Source: Costus lasius (lineage: Eukaryota > Streptophyta > Magnoliopsida > Zingiberales > Costaceae). From it: a DNA stretch of 64,000 nt. The position numbers and the translations under genes are program-made. The notes under the pieces were generated by a model that was not told the DNA's origin, did no database searches, and worked only from the letters and a program-made list of their open reading frames with translations. This document shows, one piece after another, positions 11,972-23,769 of this stretch (position 1 is its first letter; each line of letters begins with the position of its first letter). Location: contig CM050450.1 in NCBI GenBank assembly GCA_027563935.2, positions 27,515,439 through 27,579,438 of the forward strand. Direction: 5' to 3'.

Positions 11972-12140
11972 GTCCTAATCTCTCTTCTTAAGTTGCCTCT
12001 TGAGATCAGCGATGACTTCATCTCGATGATCAACGGGATTGAATAGTGGCGAAGTAGTCATGACAGACTCTTCCTCCTTCTCTTCCATAATTTTTTTGTT
12101 GTAAGGAGGCCGTTCCTACTTCATATCATCGAATAGGCTC

Positions 12141-12875
12141 TTAGATTACAACAGAAGCTAACCTTTTACCCTTAATTCTCTTTGTTAGATTTTGAAGAGT
12201 TTCTTTTTCTGAACTAGTGCTAGCCTCCCGTGTGTGTTCTACCATCCGCACCATATGTGTCTCATAATTTTTCATAGCATTTTGTGCCTTCTTGTAAGCT
12301 TCATAAACTCTTTGTAACAATAGCTTTTGTCGTACATTGCCTCTTGGCTTTGTAATGGGCTTTTCTCGCTCACTGACTCGCAACTGTAGCCCTTCCACCA
12401 TATTGGAATTTCCTTGAACTGACAAGAGTAGTGTAAATTTATTTTTCACCTATGTCTTCGATTTAACAATCGAGCGACTATTCTTTATAGGTACCCAGTG
12501 GCCCCGTTTCATAAGCTTTGCCCTTTCCTTTCTCATTTTTTGTCGTTCTTGCCTCTTAACTTTCTCAGGGTTTAAGAAGACAAGGTGATTGGATATGCCC
12601 CCATTGACAGTGAACAATGATGATTCTTCTTCTTCATTGACTATGCCCCCATTAGCAGTAACTGAGGGTCCTTCCTTTCTTGCAACAGTCGTCTTCTTCT
12701 TTTTCAAGGAAGTCTTACCCTTGGCAGTTGGAGTAATCTTTCCTTTACCCTTGATGTTCTCAGAGTCTTTGAACGGTACATAAATGAAATCGGTTACCTC
12801 CGGGATGCAACCGAATTTTATGTCCCAAGTGGTCTCCATCACCGCCTCCACAAAGATTTTCACCTTGCTTGCCAT
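12141..12875 (-). pseudogene. ORF upstream of gag in the Tat-like element
   Basis: Two adjoining minus-strand frames, 12450-12875 (141 codons, starting MASKVKIFVEAV) and 12141-12449 (102 codons). They encode a lysine-rich, low-complexity protein (KGKTSLKKKKTTVARKEG, RQERQKMRKERAKLMKRG) with no domain I recognise. Ogre/Tat elements often have an extra ORF before gag, and the position between primer site and gag matches that. A stop separates the two frames, so it is probably broken. Its function is unknown. Confidence 0.5.
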
Positions 12876-12970
12876 CTTAGAAAATTGCTACGCGGCACAG
12901 GAGGAGCATGAGAACAAGGAAGTGAATTTTTGTTGTACAATATACATCTCAAAGATGAAATGAGAAGCCA

Positions 12971-12988
12971 GTCCCACCGGGCATGCCA
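12971..12988 (-). other. Putative primer-binding site of Tat-like element
   Basis: The minus strand reads TGGCATGCCCGGTGGGAC, beginning with the TGG expected of a primer site. It lies 5 nt inside an LTR-like end (TGTAGGGTAAAA at 12994). I do not assign the tRNA. Confidence 0.5.
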
Positions 12989-12993
12989 GAATT

Positions 12994-14316
12994 TGTAGGG
13001 TAAAAAAGTGTTACATTAAAGGATGTAATAGACCATTTCAAATTCACCTTAAATTAAAAAGGCTTTTTGTTTAATGGGTTCTGGCTTCCAATGAGCGCAA
13101 ACGCTCATTGTTAATTACCCCTAAAATTAGGGAACCTTTGATTAAGAGATCTATACTATAAAATAGATGCAAGACTAAACAATTTTATTTAAAAATGTTG
13201 TGAGAATACATGATTTGACATGGTGCATGAGCGATGAAAGCAGAGAGTTTTTATCAATTTAATCTTGCGACGGCTTATGAGACAATATCCGGCCTAGCAA
13301 CACAATGTCATATTGAGGAGATACGCCCCGATGATAAACATCGACATACGCACCTCCCAAACAATATTCCATCATAATGCATTAAGGCATAATGGATATT
13401 GGAATTTGGAATATCATCCGGCCTTGACGGCATATTGAAAAATTACTCGGCCATGCGGCGTGTTGGATAATTTGATTTAGAAAAGTTATCCGGCCTTGCG
13501 ACGTGTTGGATAATTTGATTCGAAAAATTCACCGGCCTTGCGGCGTGTTGGATTATTTGATTTCAAAAATTAACCGGCCTTGCGGCGTGTTTGATAATTT
13601 AATTTAGAAAATTATCCGGCCTTGCGGCTTATTGGATAATTTGATTTGGAAAATTATCCGGCCTTGCGGCGTGTTGGATAATTTAATTTGGAAAAGTACC
13701 GGGCCTTGTGGCTTGTTGGATAATTTGAATTCAGGAAATATCCGGTCTTGCGACTTGTTGGATATTTAAATTTTAGAAAATTATCCGGTCTTATGACTTA
13801 TTGAATAATTTGAATTTGGAAAAATATCTGGCCTTGCGGCTTGTTGGATATTTAAATTTGAGAAAATTATCCGGTCTTACGACTTATTGGATAATTTGAA
13901 TTTGGGAAAATATCCGGCCTTGCAGCTTGTTGGATATTTAAATTTGAGAAAACTATTCGGCCTTGTAGCCTGTTGGATAATTTTGGAAAATACTTCAGCC
14001 TTAACGAACGCAATGTCATATTGAGAAGTTATGCTCCGACGATGAACGTCGACGTACGCACCTCCCAAACAACATTCCTTCGTGATGCATCAAGGCTTTC
14101 GATATTATGTTCAAATGAGAAATTTTCTTTGGGAGTCAACATTCAGTCAGATGCGACTTGTTAAATTTATTTGATGTATAATTATTCCTTTGACTTCACT
14201 TTAGCCTCGTATTTCGAATGCTGGATCATTATTAGATCTCGATTGATTTTGGCATGGATTTACACTTTGGATACGCACTTGGGGCTTAAGTACCAAATGT
14301 CACTCATGCTAAACTG
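12994..14316 (-). mobile_element. LTR-like region of Tat-like element (outer end not found)
   Basis: Starts TGTAGGG next to the primer site. It contains the 43-bp array and two copies of the 80-bp motif also seen near 9735. I could not locate a clean outer terminus, so the right limit is arbitrary. Confidence 0.4.
13440..13985. repeat. ~43-bp tandem repeat
   Basis: About 13 units of 42-44 bp, with core ATCCGGCCTTGCGGCGTGTT followed by GGATAATTTGATTTGGAAAA. The units at the left keep GCGGCGTG. Those at the right have drifted to GCGACTTG, GTGGCTTG and TATGACTTA, consistent with CpG decay. Confidence 0.9.
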
Positions 14317-14394
14317 GAACAAGCGTATTTCATGTTTGATGAGCATATGAAGTTTGAACAAGCGTATTTCATGTTTGATGAGCATATGAAGTTT
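14317..14394. repeat. 39-bp perfect tandem duplication
   Basis: Two identical adjacent 39-bp units (14317-14355 and 14356-14394) start GAACAAGCGTATTTCATG and end AGCATATGAAGTTT. The lack of divergence suggests a recent slippage event. Confidence 0.95.
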
Positions 14395-16471
14395 ATCATT
14401 AGTTCAGCTTGTTGAATTTTGGACTAAATCCGGGATCAAAACTTGGTCAACATGGGTTGAGAGTAGCTAAAACATGGTTGTGACGAAATTAACTACACCA
14501 ACGAGTTTGACTTGTTTTTTCTGATTTTATTACTCTCGACCAAAGAGTAAAGTTCCCCTTTTTAGTGCTCAACCAACGGGCGAAGCTCGGATGATCCCTT
14601 CAACTGACGGCCACGGGTCTATTTCGTCGGAGACTCCGACGGAATGAGTACAATGATGGAGACATAGAGGTAGTGAAGCATCGCCTGTGGACCTAGCGAC
14701 TCGTCCACAGAGGAGATAGCGTCCATGTTTGCAGAGAAGCTGCTTTGGAGCAGATTCATTAGCGACGTTCACGAATGGTGACTAAGGGAATGGCGTCGAC
14801 GATTGCTGAGGAGGCGGCGCCGGCAATTGGTGGATGAGAAGCTGATTTGGGGGAAGTTGCTGATGGCATCCGTCAATGGCGACAGCGGGCTCAAACGAAC
14901 TCATGATGATCCATCCGTAAAGGAGATGGCGCAGAAGGAAATGAATGTGGCAGGGCAATGCCGCTGGAGCTAATTTGGGAGAGATCTATTAGCGTCACCC
15001 GTCTGCAGTGAGATGGACTGTAGCGTTTCTTCCATGGGCGACAACAGAGGAGGTTGCATAAGTGGACGTTGTGGAGCTACATTAGCCAGGATCCCATCCA
15101 ACAACCGGCTAGGATCCCACACCGTAGACTTCTCCGAAAGATGACGAGCTTGGATCCAAATCTTGATGCAGCCTGGACTGAGAATGGCGGACCGGCACAG
15201 CCGTGGAAGTTAGGAAGGAGAAGCCTCTGGTGCGCCTGAACGTAACCGCGGAGTAGCAGATCTGAGGGAGGTCCGGGGAGTACAAGTAACCAATCCTTGA
15301 TTGATTCGCAGGTCCGTTCTTAGTATCTCATTTTTATCATTGCGGATTTCCCAATTCAACGAACATATACTTTTTTTTTGCTGCTGATTGTTCCTGAAAG
15401 AAATCTAGAATATCAATTTTTGGGCTGATAGTTTTGGAATTATATTTGGTACATGTCGAATTCTGGATTTTGAAACCCTGTTAATCGTTCTCATAATCAG
15501 CTGAGTATTTGGTTCTTTCACTGCAAACTTGAAATCCTGAGTTGAAATTACTCAGTTTTGCTGGATTTAGGCTAAAGAGGGAGGCTTTGGGCCCTTATTG
15601 GATCGGATCCGATGATTCCGGATCTTGTTTTCAACTTCGGATTTGATTAGGGCTGGCCTTTGAATTATTCTGCCGACTGAGGTTGAAAGTCGGCAACTAA
15701 GTAAAATTTCCTTTTGTTCGTCTCTGTTTGTTTGCTCCTTTTTTTTATCGTGCCCAGACGATTTTTCGCCGCAGCGAAGTCTGTTCGTAAACTTTTGTAA
15801 GAAGTTCTTCTATAGTGTTGAAGAAGATTCGTTATCTAGGCCTGCAACCTTTCTTGCAGAAGCGCGGGATAAACAGGCTTGGATTTCTCCGTCAGGTAAC
15901 AAGCTTCATTCATCATTTTTTTTATGGGATTTGAACTTCTGAATTTGCCCTTTTCTTTCTCGCTTTGCTATATTTTACTTCATCTCCTTCCTTTCTTTGT
16001 TTTTTTTCTTCTTTTTCTTTTGTCCCATGAAGCTAGAAGATTTTTTTTTAGTCAAACAGTCTTTCATCAACCTCGTTCTCTCCCTCTCTTTTTTTTTCAT
16101 GTGTGGCACCTTCTCTTCTTGCGTCGCTCAATTTTTTTGTCTCTTCGTATGATTTCTTCGCATCTACACATCTCTTTTAGTTTTCTTCCTCTCCTTCACA
16201 TAATTCTCTCACTCTCTCAGAAATTTTAACCGCCTCCAGGTATTTTTCTTCATCCTCATTTTTTAGACCTAATACATTCTCTTCTCTTTTATTCTTCACT
16301 CACATCACTTTTCTCTCTTTAGCTCTCCTCTCTTTTATTCATTCCTCTTTTATTCTCTCACATCACTCGATGCAAGTAGCGCATCATGGGTTCCTACTGG
16401 ATAAATAAAATACTCCCCTTTTTTATTCATTAATCGAGCAGTGTTGTGGCAGCCTATCAGTATTTCTTTTT
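14395..16471. other. Stretch without recognisable gene
   Basis: 14570-15290 is GC-richer with short frames and no known domain. 15290-16471 is pyrimidine-rich plus-strand sequence. It adjoins the second copy of the ENT-bearing duplication and could be its original 5' flank, but no coding exon can be supported. Confidence 0.35.
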
Positions 16472-17958
16472 CTATGTCTTCTTTGATATTTTGCAGCCTG
16501 TCGGCATGTGTTGTCTGTGTCCTTTTTCATATCACCCAACCCCTTTTTATAAGCTTCCGGCCACCCATTTTGAAATTATTTTCTTCTCTGCTCTGGCCGC
16601 TTCCCGCTTCTTTTTTTTTTATTGATCGATTACTGTAAACAACGCCTTTATTTCCTTCCTAGCTATGATGGTTTCCTTATTTGCTGGTTGTTATCCATCG
16701 CCCGTTGTTATGATACCCCTTTTGAAATGTTGCCCCTTTATTTTTTTAAATTTCACTGGCAATCAGATTTCCTTTAGGTGATGATTCTCCCTTTTTTTTT
16801 TTTTTGGCGCTGAGATTCTCTAGCCTTTCGAGAAGTTAATTTGGAGCATAATGGTTCCTTCCTTTTCTCTTCCCACTACCATTAGCATCTTCCTTTGCAT
16901 ACGTGAAATAATCAGCTGCACTCTCTCCCTTATATAGTAATTCTTCAACTTTATTGATGAGAATAATCGCATGATGTTAGACTTGATTAACCACATCATT
17001 GAATAACAATTTGGGGATAAAAATTAATATGGCAAATAAGGAAACAATAGGTTTATAAGCTACTGCCATTTTAAATTCTGCTCAATTGATCATGTTATGA
17101 TACTATTGGATTTTAAGATTAATCAATACCGCAGCATTTGATTTCTGTTCTTCAGGCTGAATACTTTGGCTGGGGAGTTATTAATCTACATTTGAATTTC
17201 TGAAAAGTCTGCAGCAATATTTATACACTGAATTGCTTAGTTTCTGATCTCGTCCATCACAAAATATTGCTAGAATTTAAAATTGATGTAGCAAATGATT
17301 AATTCCTGCTTAGACTTTCAATCCTGCATAGACAATTGTAATCATCAATCCGTAACATCTTCCAGCCTTGTGTAGAATGTTTTCGGCCTTTCTACTTGAG
17401 AATTCCTCTTTCAGAACCACTGGTATTCTTTACTCTATAGCATTAAAAGAGAGAATGGTTGGACTAATGATAAGTAGATTAGATCTGTTAAGATGTTCTG
17501 ATATTGAATTTACATTTGAACTTCTGCTGCAGTGGGTTTTTTTTTTTTTTTTTTTTGTAATTTCATGCTTCTTTGAGCTTCTGTGCATTCTCCTTTATGC
17601 ATTCCCCTTACCCAAACTGCCAATTGTGAGGTATTACTGCACAAAGGCAGCTTCTGAAGGTTCAATAACTGTTTCTGCTAACTTTGCTACTGGTGGGATA
17701 CAAACGCACAATGAAACAGGAGCACAATTCAAGGATCAATACATGACTATATGCACAGGAATTAGTTCCTACCAAGCAATTTCACAGCTTATGAATTTCT
17801 GAAAATTTTGCAGCTATATTGATGCACTGCATTGGAAAACATTGCTAGAATTTAAAATTGATGTAACAGATGATTAATTTCTGCACACAATGGCTGTCCG
17901 TAAGTTATGCACAAAAGTATGTTGCGCACATGGTTTGAAATTAATAGTTCAACAACTG
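16472..17958. repeat. 1.5-kb duplicated segment, copy 2 (with 3038-4525)
   Basis: Collinear copy of 3038-4525. It is not interrupted at its left end, where the sequence carries on into 14.4-16.5 kb DNA absent from copy 1. The right end diverges at TCAACAACTGCACAG. Confidence 0.85.
17545..17760 (+). pseudogene. ENT-like exon relic, copy 2
   Basis: Same reading as copy 1: ELLCILLYAFPLPKLPIVRY, then YCTKAASEGSITVSANFATG and GIQTHNETGAQF. The frame is open across the exon-like part and substitutions relative to copy 1 are few (for example I/L before PKLP, AAS/ATG before GIQ). No start codon or neighbouring ENT exon is identifiable, so it is treated as a gene fragment inside the duplicated segment. 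The ENT assignment rests on remembered family motifs. Confidence 0.5.
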
Positions 17959-18861
17959 CACAGACTATACAGCACAACATGTTGCACAGCACAACGAGCC
18001 AGCGCACTGCACAGCATACTGCACAGTACAGTAGAAGCACAGCCCAAGACCAAGCCCAACAAAGTAGGGCCAAGCCCAAGCCCAAAACCAAACCACTAGA
18101 CTGGGTCCAGTCTCACCGTTAGACCCGACTCGGAACCAGAAAGTAAATCCAAAATTTTATCGCTTGAAAATTAAAATTTGGATTTATTCGAAAAACTTAA
18201 AATTGGATCCGACATCATTTCAAATTGGATCCAAAATCGGAATAGAAATTTTGTTACCCTAATTTCGTTCGAGCGCCGCACGCCACATGCGTCCTCGCCA
18301 CACGAATGGAAGCGTCGCTCGCATTGTTGGCTTTGCTCGGCGCTCGGCAAGACTGAACGGCAAAGTCGTGCCTAATGACGACGACGGGTTTCATCAACAC
18401 CGAACAACGAACTCCGATGGACTCACCTTTGCCGAATGTCGTCGACGGATCCCGTCACTGCTACCATATGCCTCTGTATTGAATAGCTGCCGCCGACCAA
18501 AATTAAGGCAGAAGCCCTTCCAGATCTGGTTGGCGTTGACAAGGGGTGAAGCGGCAAGCACGGCGGAGAGTCTAGATTGGCACTGTTCCTTCTGCCAAAA
18601 GCACATTGGATGCAACCGTCCGGCTTCACCATATGCGTACGGTGTTTCTCCTCTCTTAGCCGCACATCGCATGTTTTAGCCAAAACCAAATGACTGAGAA
18701 CGGCACGTGCAACGAATCCGATTAGGGGAGAAAACGAAACCCGAGAAAAAACAATAGCAAAACCATAAACAAAAAATTTTCATCCTTGATTTTGCTTGAA
18801 ATTAAACATAGAACATGAATCAATTTTCTAAAACAATTTTAAACAAGAAAAACCTAACCTC
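17959..18861 (-). other. Leader-like DNA next to a short LTR; no gene seen
   Basis: It begins with a C/A-rich iterated part (GCACAG and AAGCCCAA motifs, 17960-18090). Short GC-rich frames on both strands (18287-18690) show no domain. In the minus orientation it follows the primer site at 18862, so it is probably internal DNA of a small non-autonomous element. Confidence 0.35.
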
Positions 18862-18874
18862 GCTCTGATACAAA
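18862..18874 (-). other. Primer-binding site, tRNA-Met-like
   Basis: The minus strand reads TTTGTATCAGAGC, one substitution from the canonical TGGTATCAGAGC, directly inside an LTR terminus. Confidence 0.7.
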
Positions 18875-18875
18875 T

Positions 18876-19306
18876 TGTTAAATCGATCCAAATATCTTGC
18901 ACATAAAATTATATGGAAAAATACAATAGAAGACGTACCGGATTTCATAACGCAGCGGAAGAAATTTATCACCGGATTGGTCTTTTAATTGATGGCGATA
19001 TCTATCAGACAGAGTTGGGGCGGCTGATGGAAAACCAAGACTGAAGGCACTCTTTGAAGAATCGTCACCTCAACAAGGGACCACACCCATATATATAATA
19101 AAAACCTAATGGAATATTTACATATCAATTTATTAATAATAATATAATTGTCCCCAGGGATTCTACACAATTAGCCCCTCCATACTTTAATTATTTAGAT
19201 GACAATAAAGAAATAAGAGATTAAATTATATATATACGATTAATTATTGCAACGCATATACATCAACATGCCCAAATGCATGATGCGCAGTTCATAGATC
19301 CTAACA
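18876..19306 (-). mobile_element. Short LTR (431 bp), Copia-like or TRIM/LARD
   Basis: Plus-strand termini are TGTTAAATCG and GATCCTAACA, a 5-bp inverted TGTTA/TAACA with TG...CA ends. It lies next to a tRNA-Met primer site, so it is a 5' LTR in minus orientation. No partner LTR or pol was found, so the superfamily is open. The length and TGTTA ends favour Ty1/copia or a small derivative. Confidence 0.7.
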
Positions 19307-19373
19307 CTGACCGCCTTCATGGCATGGCTAATTTGCTACTCGAGACTCTCGTGCAACTGCTTGCCATCAGAGA

Positions 19374-19677
19374 CAGCCGAATGCAGGCAGAGCACACTGC
19401 CTCTCGCAGCTGCACGCGACCCACGTCACATGAATGAAACCGCTTGGAGAAGGGAACAAGGAAGCAGCTGGTTGCCACTGCCTCTTCGCCACCCAATCCT
19501 TCACGCCGCATGGCTCAGTCGCTGGAAAACCGCACGCGGTCGCCCAAATGCCGACTATCTTCATCTGCCTACACCGAATGGCGAAAGAGGCTGCCCGACC
19601 TAAAGGGGAGAAGCACTCATTCGGTGGTCTGGCTGAAGCCCTAGTAGCAAAGTTTCGACGACAACGGACGTGGCGAC
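19374..19677 (-). repeat. 304-bp segment adjoining Athila LTR, copy 1
   Basis: Nearly identical to 35633-35936 (two differences seen by eye), with the same left breakpoint CAGCCGAATGC in both places. It occupies the position of a primer site and leader, but only a weak match (CCGTTG) to the tRNA-Asp primer site remains next to the LTR. It contains no recognisable coding sequence despite open frames on both strands. Confidence 0.8.
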
Positions 19678-20880
19678 TATTGTGTCCACAAGTGCATGGA
19701 TACTTCGAAGTAATAAAAAAATATCGAACCATAGAGACCTACGTGTTAAGTACCGAATAGTTGTTTTCTTAGTAGCTAAGCAAATCGAATACGATGTAAG
19801 CAAATGATCGAAAAGTATATGAAGAGTCAAAGAGAAAAGTTGGGACTACGGTTTCATCCACCTTAATTTCTATGACTAGAAGGAAATAAGCGCATCGTCA
19901 ATCCACTCTTATTATGATAAAGATATAATTTACTTTATAAAAAATCATCTCGCTTTCGCGCAGACAATTACAAAGAATAAATCCTCATTTTTGCACAAGA
20001 TTAATTCGATGCTAAAGATAACTAAATCATTGACAAAGAAATCAAATATCACTTTCATGTATCCAATCTCTATGTCAATCATTTCAAGTGAAAACTAAAT
20101 ACTTTCATACTTCAGTTTCACAGGTTCTACTTAAGGTTCTCCAACAATCCGATACTTAAATTCTTACAATATCTTCAGGTTTAATTCAATAATTCTTCTT
20201 AGATCAGATTATCAACAAGGCAATAAACTTCTAAAATCTAGAAACAAGAACAAACCTAATTTCTTATGATGAGTTCCTAAATCACGATTCTAGGGTTCAA
20301 GTTTTTGCAAGTCACCTTTCGGTCCATATCGCAAAAACTCCAATGCATGTTGACAATAAGAAACTAGAAGAGATTAAAGACAATCATCACATAAGTAGAA
20401 TTATTATAACAAAAGTTCCCTGATGAATCAAGGATCATCTAGTCATTATGAAATTAAGGGGATTACACCCTCTGTCCCAAAAGAGAAGTTTACACTTTCA
20501 TGGAGTTAAAAATACAATAAAAATTCATGATAAAAATTAGAATTTGAAAGAGGAAGAATAGAAGTCACTAATTTTACAACACTGTAATTTTGGAAAATTT
20601 CAGTTGCTACAGTGTTCACAGTGCTATGAACAGTAAATCGCGAAAATCCTCCACGGCTGGAAATTTGCTCCTCTGATTGTACCTCCGATCGAACTCCTTT
20701 CGATCTGAAATTTTTGGTGTATCCTCTCCTCCCTTGGGCGAAGCTCTCCTGTAAATTTCGCAGCCTGAGGTGGCCTCTACGCCTCTCGGCGAGAGGCTGA
20801 GCCTTAGGGACGCCCTTTACGATTTCTCCCTCGATTGGTGATGAAATTCGATCCTCTTTATCCTCAAATCCTCTCTTCCT

Positions 20881-20890
20881 CTTATAGAAT
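20881..20890 (-). promoter_or_regulatory. Putative TATA box of Athila-type LTR
   Basis: The minus strand ATTCTATAAG lies about 115 bp downstream of the palindrome cluster. The sister LTR has GTTCTATAAG at 37107-37116. Confidence 0.4.
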
Positions 20891-21003
20891 GATCCTCTTT
20901 TTACTGATTTTTAAATCGTGCCCTGGATCGCTCTAATTTTGCATTGCAAAAATCAGGCTCAAGAGGCGGCAGCGGAATACTCGGGCAACAGTGTTTTTTT
21001 TTA

Positions 21004-21345
21004 GAATTACGGCCCGTAATTTTGATTACGGCACTACTGTAATTTGTTCTGTGGAAAATTTTCATGAAATTACAGCCCATGATAAATATTATGACAATGT
21101 CGTAATTTCTTCTGTATATTCCTGGCCAGAAATTACGGCCTGTAAAAATAATTACGGCAGTGCCGTAATTTCTTCTATGGATTTTTAGGCTGAAATTACG
21201 GCCCATAAAAATTATTACGACAGTGCCATAATTCTTTCTATGTATTTCTGGGTAGATATTACGGTAGTGTAATTTTTATTACGGCACTACCATAATTTGC
21301 TTCCGTGCATTTTGGGGCAGAAATTACGGGTCATAACAAAAATTC
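21004..21345. repeat. Palindrome cluster in U3 (LTR 2a)
   Basis: Repeated pairs of short palindromes such as TTACGGCCCGTAA and TTACGGCACTACTGTAA alternate with spacers ending TTCTGTG or TTCTATG. It lies upstream of the TATA-like box in the LTR's own orientation. Confidence 0.85.
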
Positions 21346-23283
21346 CACCCGGGGTGTAATTTTCAAACTTGCTCTAATTTGTTTGAAAATTGATGGGTTA
21401 CTTCGTCTCGATATCTGGAATTCATTCGTGTGCTCAAATCTTTCAAAATCCATCACAATTAGGCCCTTTTTACCTGAAAATGATAAAAAATGAGAAAGGG
21501 TGTAGATTCCGCAATATTTGACAAATACGGCTTAAAAATAAATAAAAGAGCATGAATATGACACAAAAAGACCAATCAAATAATACAAAATGCACTATGA
21601 ATTTTCGTGTCATCAAATACATAAGACTCAAACTTTGCTTGTCCTCAAGCAAAATTAAAAATTGATTAAAAGAATAAACTTTCTTATGAATAATGAATTT
21701 CTAAAATATCATTACTAATGAAAAATCTCACTAAATGCTACATAGAATCTCAAATAAACATATCATCTTTTGAATTCAATCTTCAATATCTACAACTTAA
21801 TCAAATAAAATTTCGCAACTTGTATAATAAATAGAATTTCAATCTCAAGACTTCACCTAGTTTAGTTCAAACCCATCATACTTTCGTTTACAAGAATAAG
21901 ATTTCCAAGATCTTTTTCCACTCAGAATTTTTTATTTCCTCCCTTTTTTGTATCATTCACATTTTCCAATTCCATTACCACCTTTTTTCTGGTGACGAAC
22001 TTAGAGTACGCTAGTCACATAACTGGTGTAATAGAACTCATATCTCTTTGGTAGGAAGAATCTTACTTGAGATAGCGGAGTCAATGTAAAACGATTTCTC
22101 TCATGATGTGTACCCACATGGATACATACTTTCATGCATGGACTTCAACTCTTAACTTTCGTACAACCGCAAATCAACGCGGTGCCAAGACATTGAGTCA
22201 TTCTCTTGATCTTTTCTTTTCTCTCATCATTTTTTTTTATTTTGACTTCAACCCATGTCTTATGTACCACTGCCAATTTTGCACAGTGCCAAGTAAGGGA
22301 GTCACCTCTCTTAAAATTGGATCATGGAATCTTTCTTCCCAACAAATAGCAAATAGAACGAACATCAACTAAGTGGACCCATCGATATCAATTCAAAAAT
22401 CATACTCATATGTTTGTTTTATTTAAAGAAGTAGCTTCACTTTTAGATCATATTCATTCAACAATATATCTACCCAAAATCTCATGCATCAATCAATGAG
22501 AAATTCCAATATGCAGATACAAATTAAAGAAATAAATTCATCACAATAGGTCTATCCCTAATCATAGGCATTTGACAAATTTATCATCAAGAAAATCAAA
22601 TTGTCAATAGAATTTTCAAAAGTAGACCACACTACAACATTACAGCACAAAACCATAACAAGAGAAAATTTTGCATATATCCATTTAGAAACAAATTTAT
22701 ACAATCCATCATGCATCAGTATGCACCCACACAAGGTGCTCATTATCGTCAAATTATCAAATACATCATACAACCATATTGAATTCAAAATCACGATAAC
22801 AAATTCAGAATCATAGTGATACAACCAAATCGAATTTTAAAAAATTAGAGAGTCGTGACAAGCAGTATATAATAGCAGCAGCGGACAAAAGAAGTTTGAC
22901 CAATCCAAGTCATCCTTCCCTATAAAGATATGAAACATCAATAGCAGTATAAGATAACAAGGAATAGGTAGGGAAAAGTATACTCATAGAGCTCTAATGA
23001 TCATCATCAGATCCAATCTCCTTGGTATCCCCAGGGGTAGCTGCGTCCATAGGATCATCATGCCTTCCTCCTTGGCTTCCATCATCACCTCCACCTCCTC
23101 TCTCAAAGCTGAACCAGTTATAGCCAAATCTAGCTGAAGAGTACCAAATCGAAGCTTGGGGATGGGCAAAAAGGATCGCTGGGGAGTTTTGATGGTAAGG
23201 GCAGACCAGTCGGCGCAGGAACAGGTGAAAACACAGGTGAGAAACTCTAAAAACGGTTGTGTATTCACGCACACGAAGAAAAA

Positions 23284-23602
23284 TACGGCCGTAATTTTCA
23301 GTATGGCAGTGCCGTAATTTTAACAAATTGAACAAAATAGCTATCAAAATAATACGGTAGTGCCATAAAACTTCCCAAACTTTTTGGTCAAAAATTGGTC
23401 AGATTTACGGCACCGTAGAATGCATTACGGTAGTGCCGTATTTTGCACAAATATCTTCAGAACTCACGGGTCAAAAATCATCCAAAAATACAGCACATGA
23501 AAATATTTACGGTACTACCATAAAAGCGATAAAACTTTCTGGTTAAAAACGGACCGAAATTACGACCCGTAATTTCCGTTATGGCAGTGCCGTATTTTGT
23601 AC
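23284..23602. repeat. Palindrome cluster in 3' internal region (gag-pol element)
   Basis: TACGGCCGTA, GGCAGTGCCGTAATTTT, TTACGGTAGTGCCGTA and decayed forms recur every 50-80 bp. It lies outside the LTR, about 1.7-2 kb upstream of it, in the same relative place as 32398-32612 and 42710-42890. Confidence 0.8.
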
Positions 23603-23685
23603 CAAACTCAATTTTCTCTACAAAAAGAGAAGAAGAATTAACTCTAAAAATAAACTAAAATAAAAGAAACTAAGCTAAGTAAGAG

Positions 23686-23711
23686 TGCTTGGATTGCCTC
23701 CTAAGAAGCGC
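23686..23711. other. Conserved hairpin after pol
   Basis: TGCTTGGATTGCCTCCTAAG followed by AAGCGC is a decayed form of GCTTGGGTTGCCTCCCAAG, whose arms CTTGGG/CCCAAG flank TTGCCT. The intact version is at 32701 and 42980. The same motif is familiar to me from Athila-type elements just downstream of their coding region. Confidence 0.6.
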
Positions 23712-23769
23712 TAATTTAAAGGTCATTAGCTTGACCGTTCTGCACTCTGATCTATTTGTGGTTCATTAA

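Larger units (their letters stand above)
19678..21615 (-). mobile_element. Athila-type LTR, subtype 2, copy a (3' LTR of the gag-pol element)
   Basis: In minus orientation it begins TGATGACACGAAAA at 21615 and ends near 19678 (GTGGACACAATA, where other family LTRs have CGGAATACAACA). Its partner is 35937-37835. It contains a palindrome cluster at 21004-21345 and a TATA-like ATTCTATAAG at 20881-20890. The internal 3' region of the gag-pol element joins it at 21616. Confidence 0.8.
21616..23755 (-). other. 3' non-coding region of the Athila-type gag-pol element
   Basis: Collinear with 30227-32761 and 40886-43041. Next to the LTR it holds GCTTGAGGACAAGC (minus), a motif of Athila/Tat elements just before the 3' LTR. 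It also has duplicated CCACTGCCAATTTTGCACAGT motifs near 22267, a palindrome cluster at 23284-23602 and a hairpin at 23686-23711. A small minus frame at 22994-23347 ending GSQGGRHDDPMD... has no recognised domain and no clear counterpart in the other copies, so I do not call it a gene. Confidence 0.6.

Noticed and set aside
13440..13985. Possible CRISPR-like array
   Set aside because: Direct tandem repeat without unique spacers, in a plant genome inside a retroelement.
17852..18122. Cysteine/alanine-rich frames near 17.9-18.1 kb
   Set aside because: Produced by iterated GCACAG/AGCCCAA low-complexity DNA.
19319..19760. Frames of 94-121 codons conserved between 19.4 and 35.7 kb
   Set aside because: Conservation follows from the recent 304-bp duplication (about two differences), not selection; all frames are equally preserved and none has a domain.
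22984..23347. Env-like third ORF of the Athila element
   Set aside because: No signal peptide or transmembrane pattern, two overlapping frames, and no counterpart at the same place in the other two internal regions.
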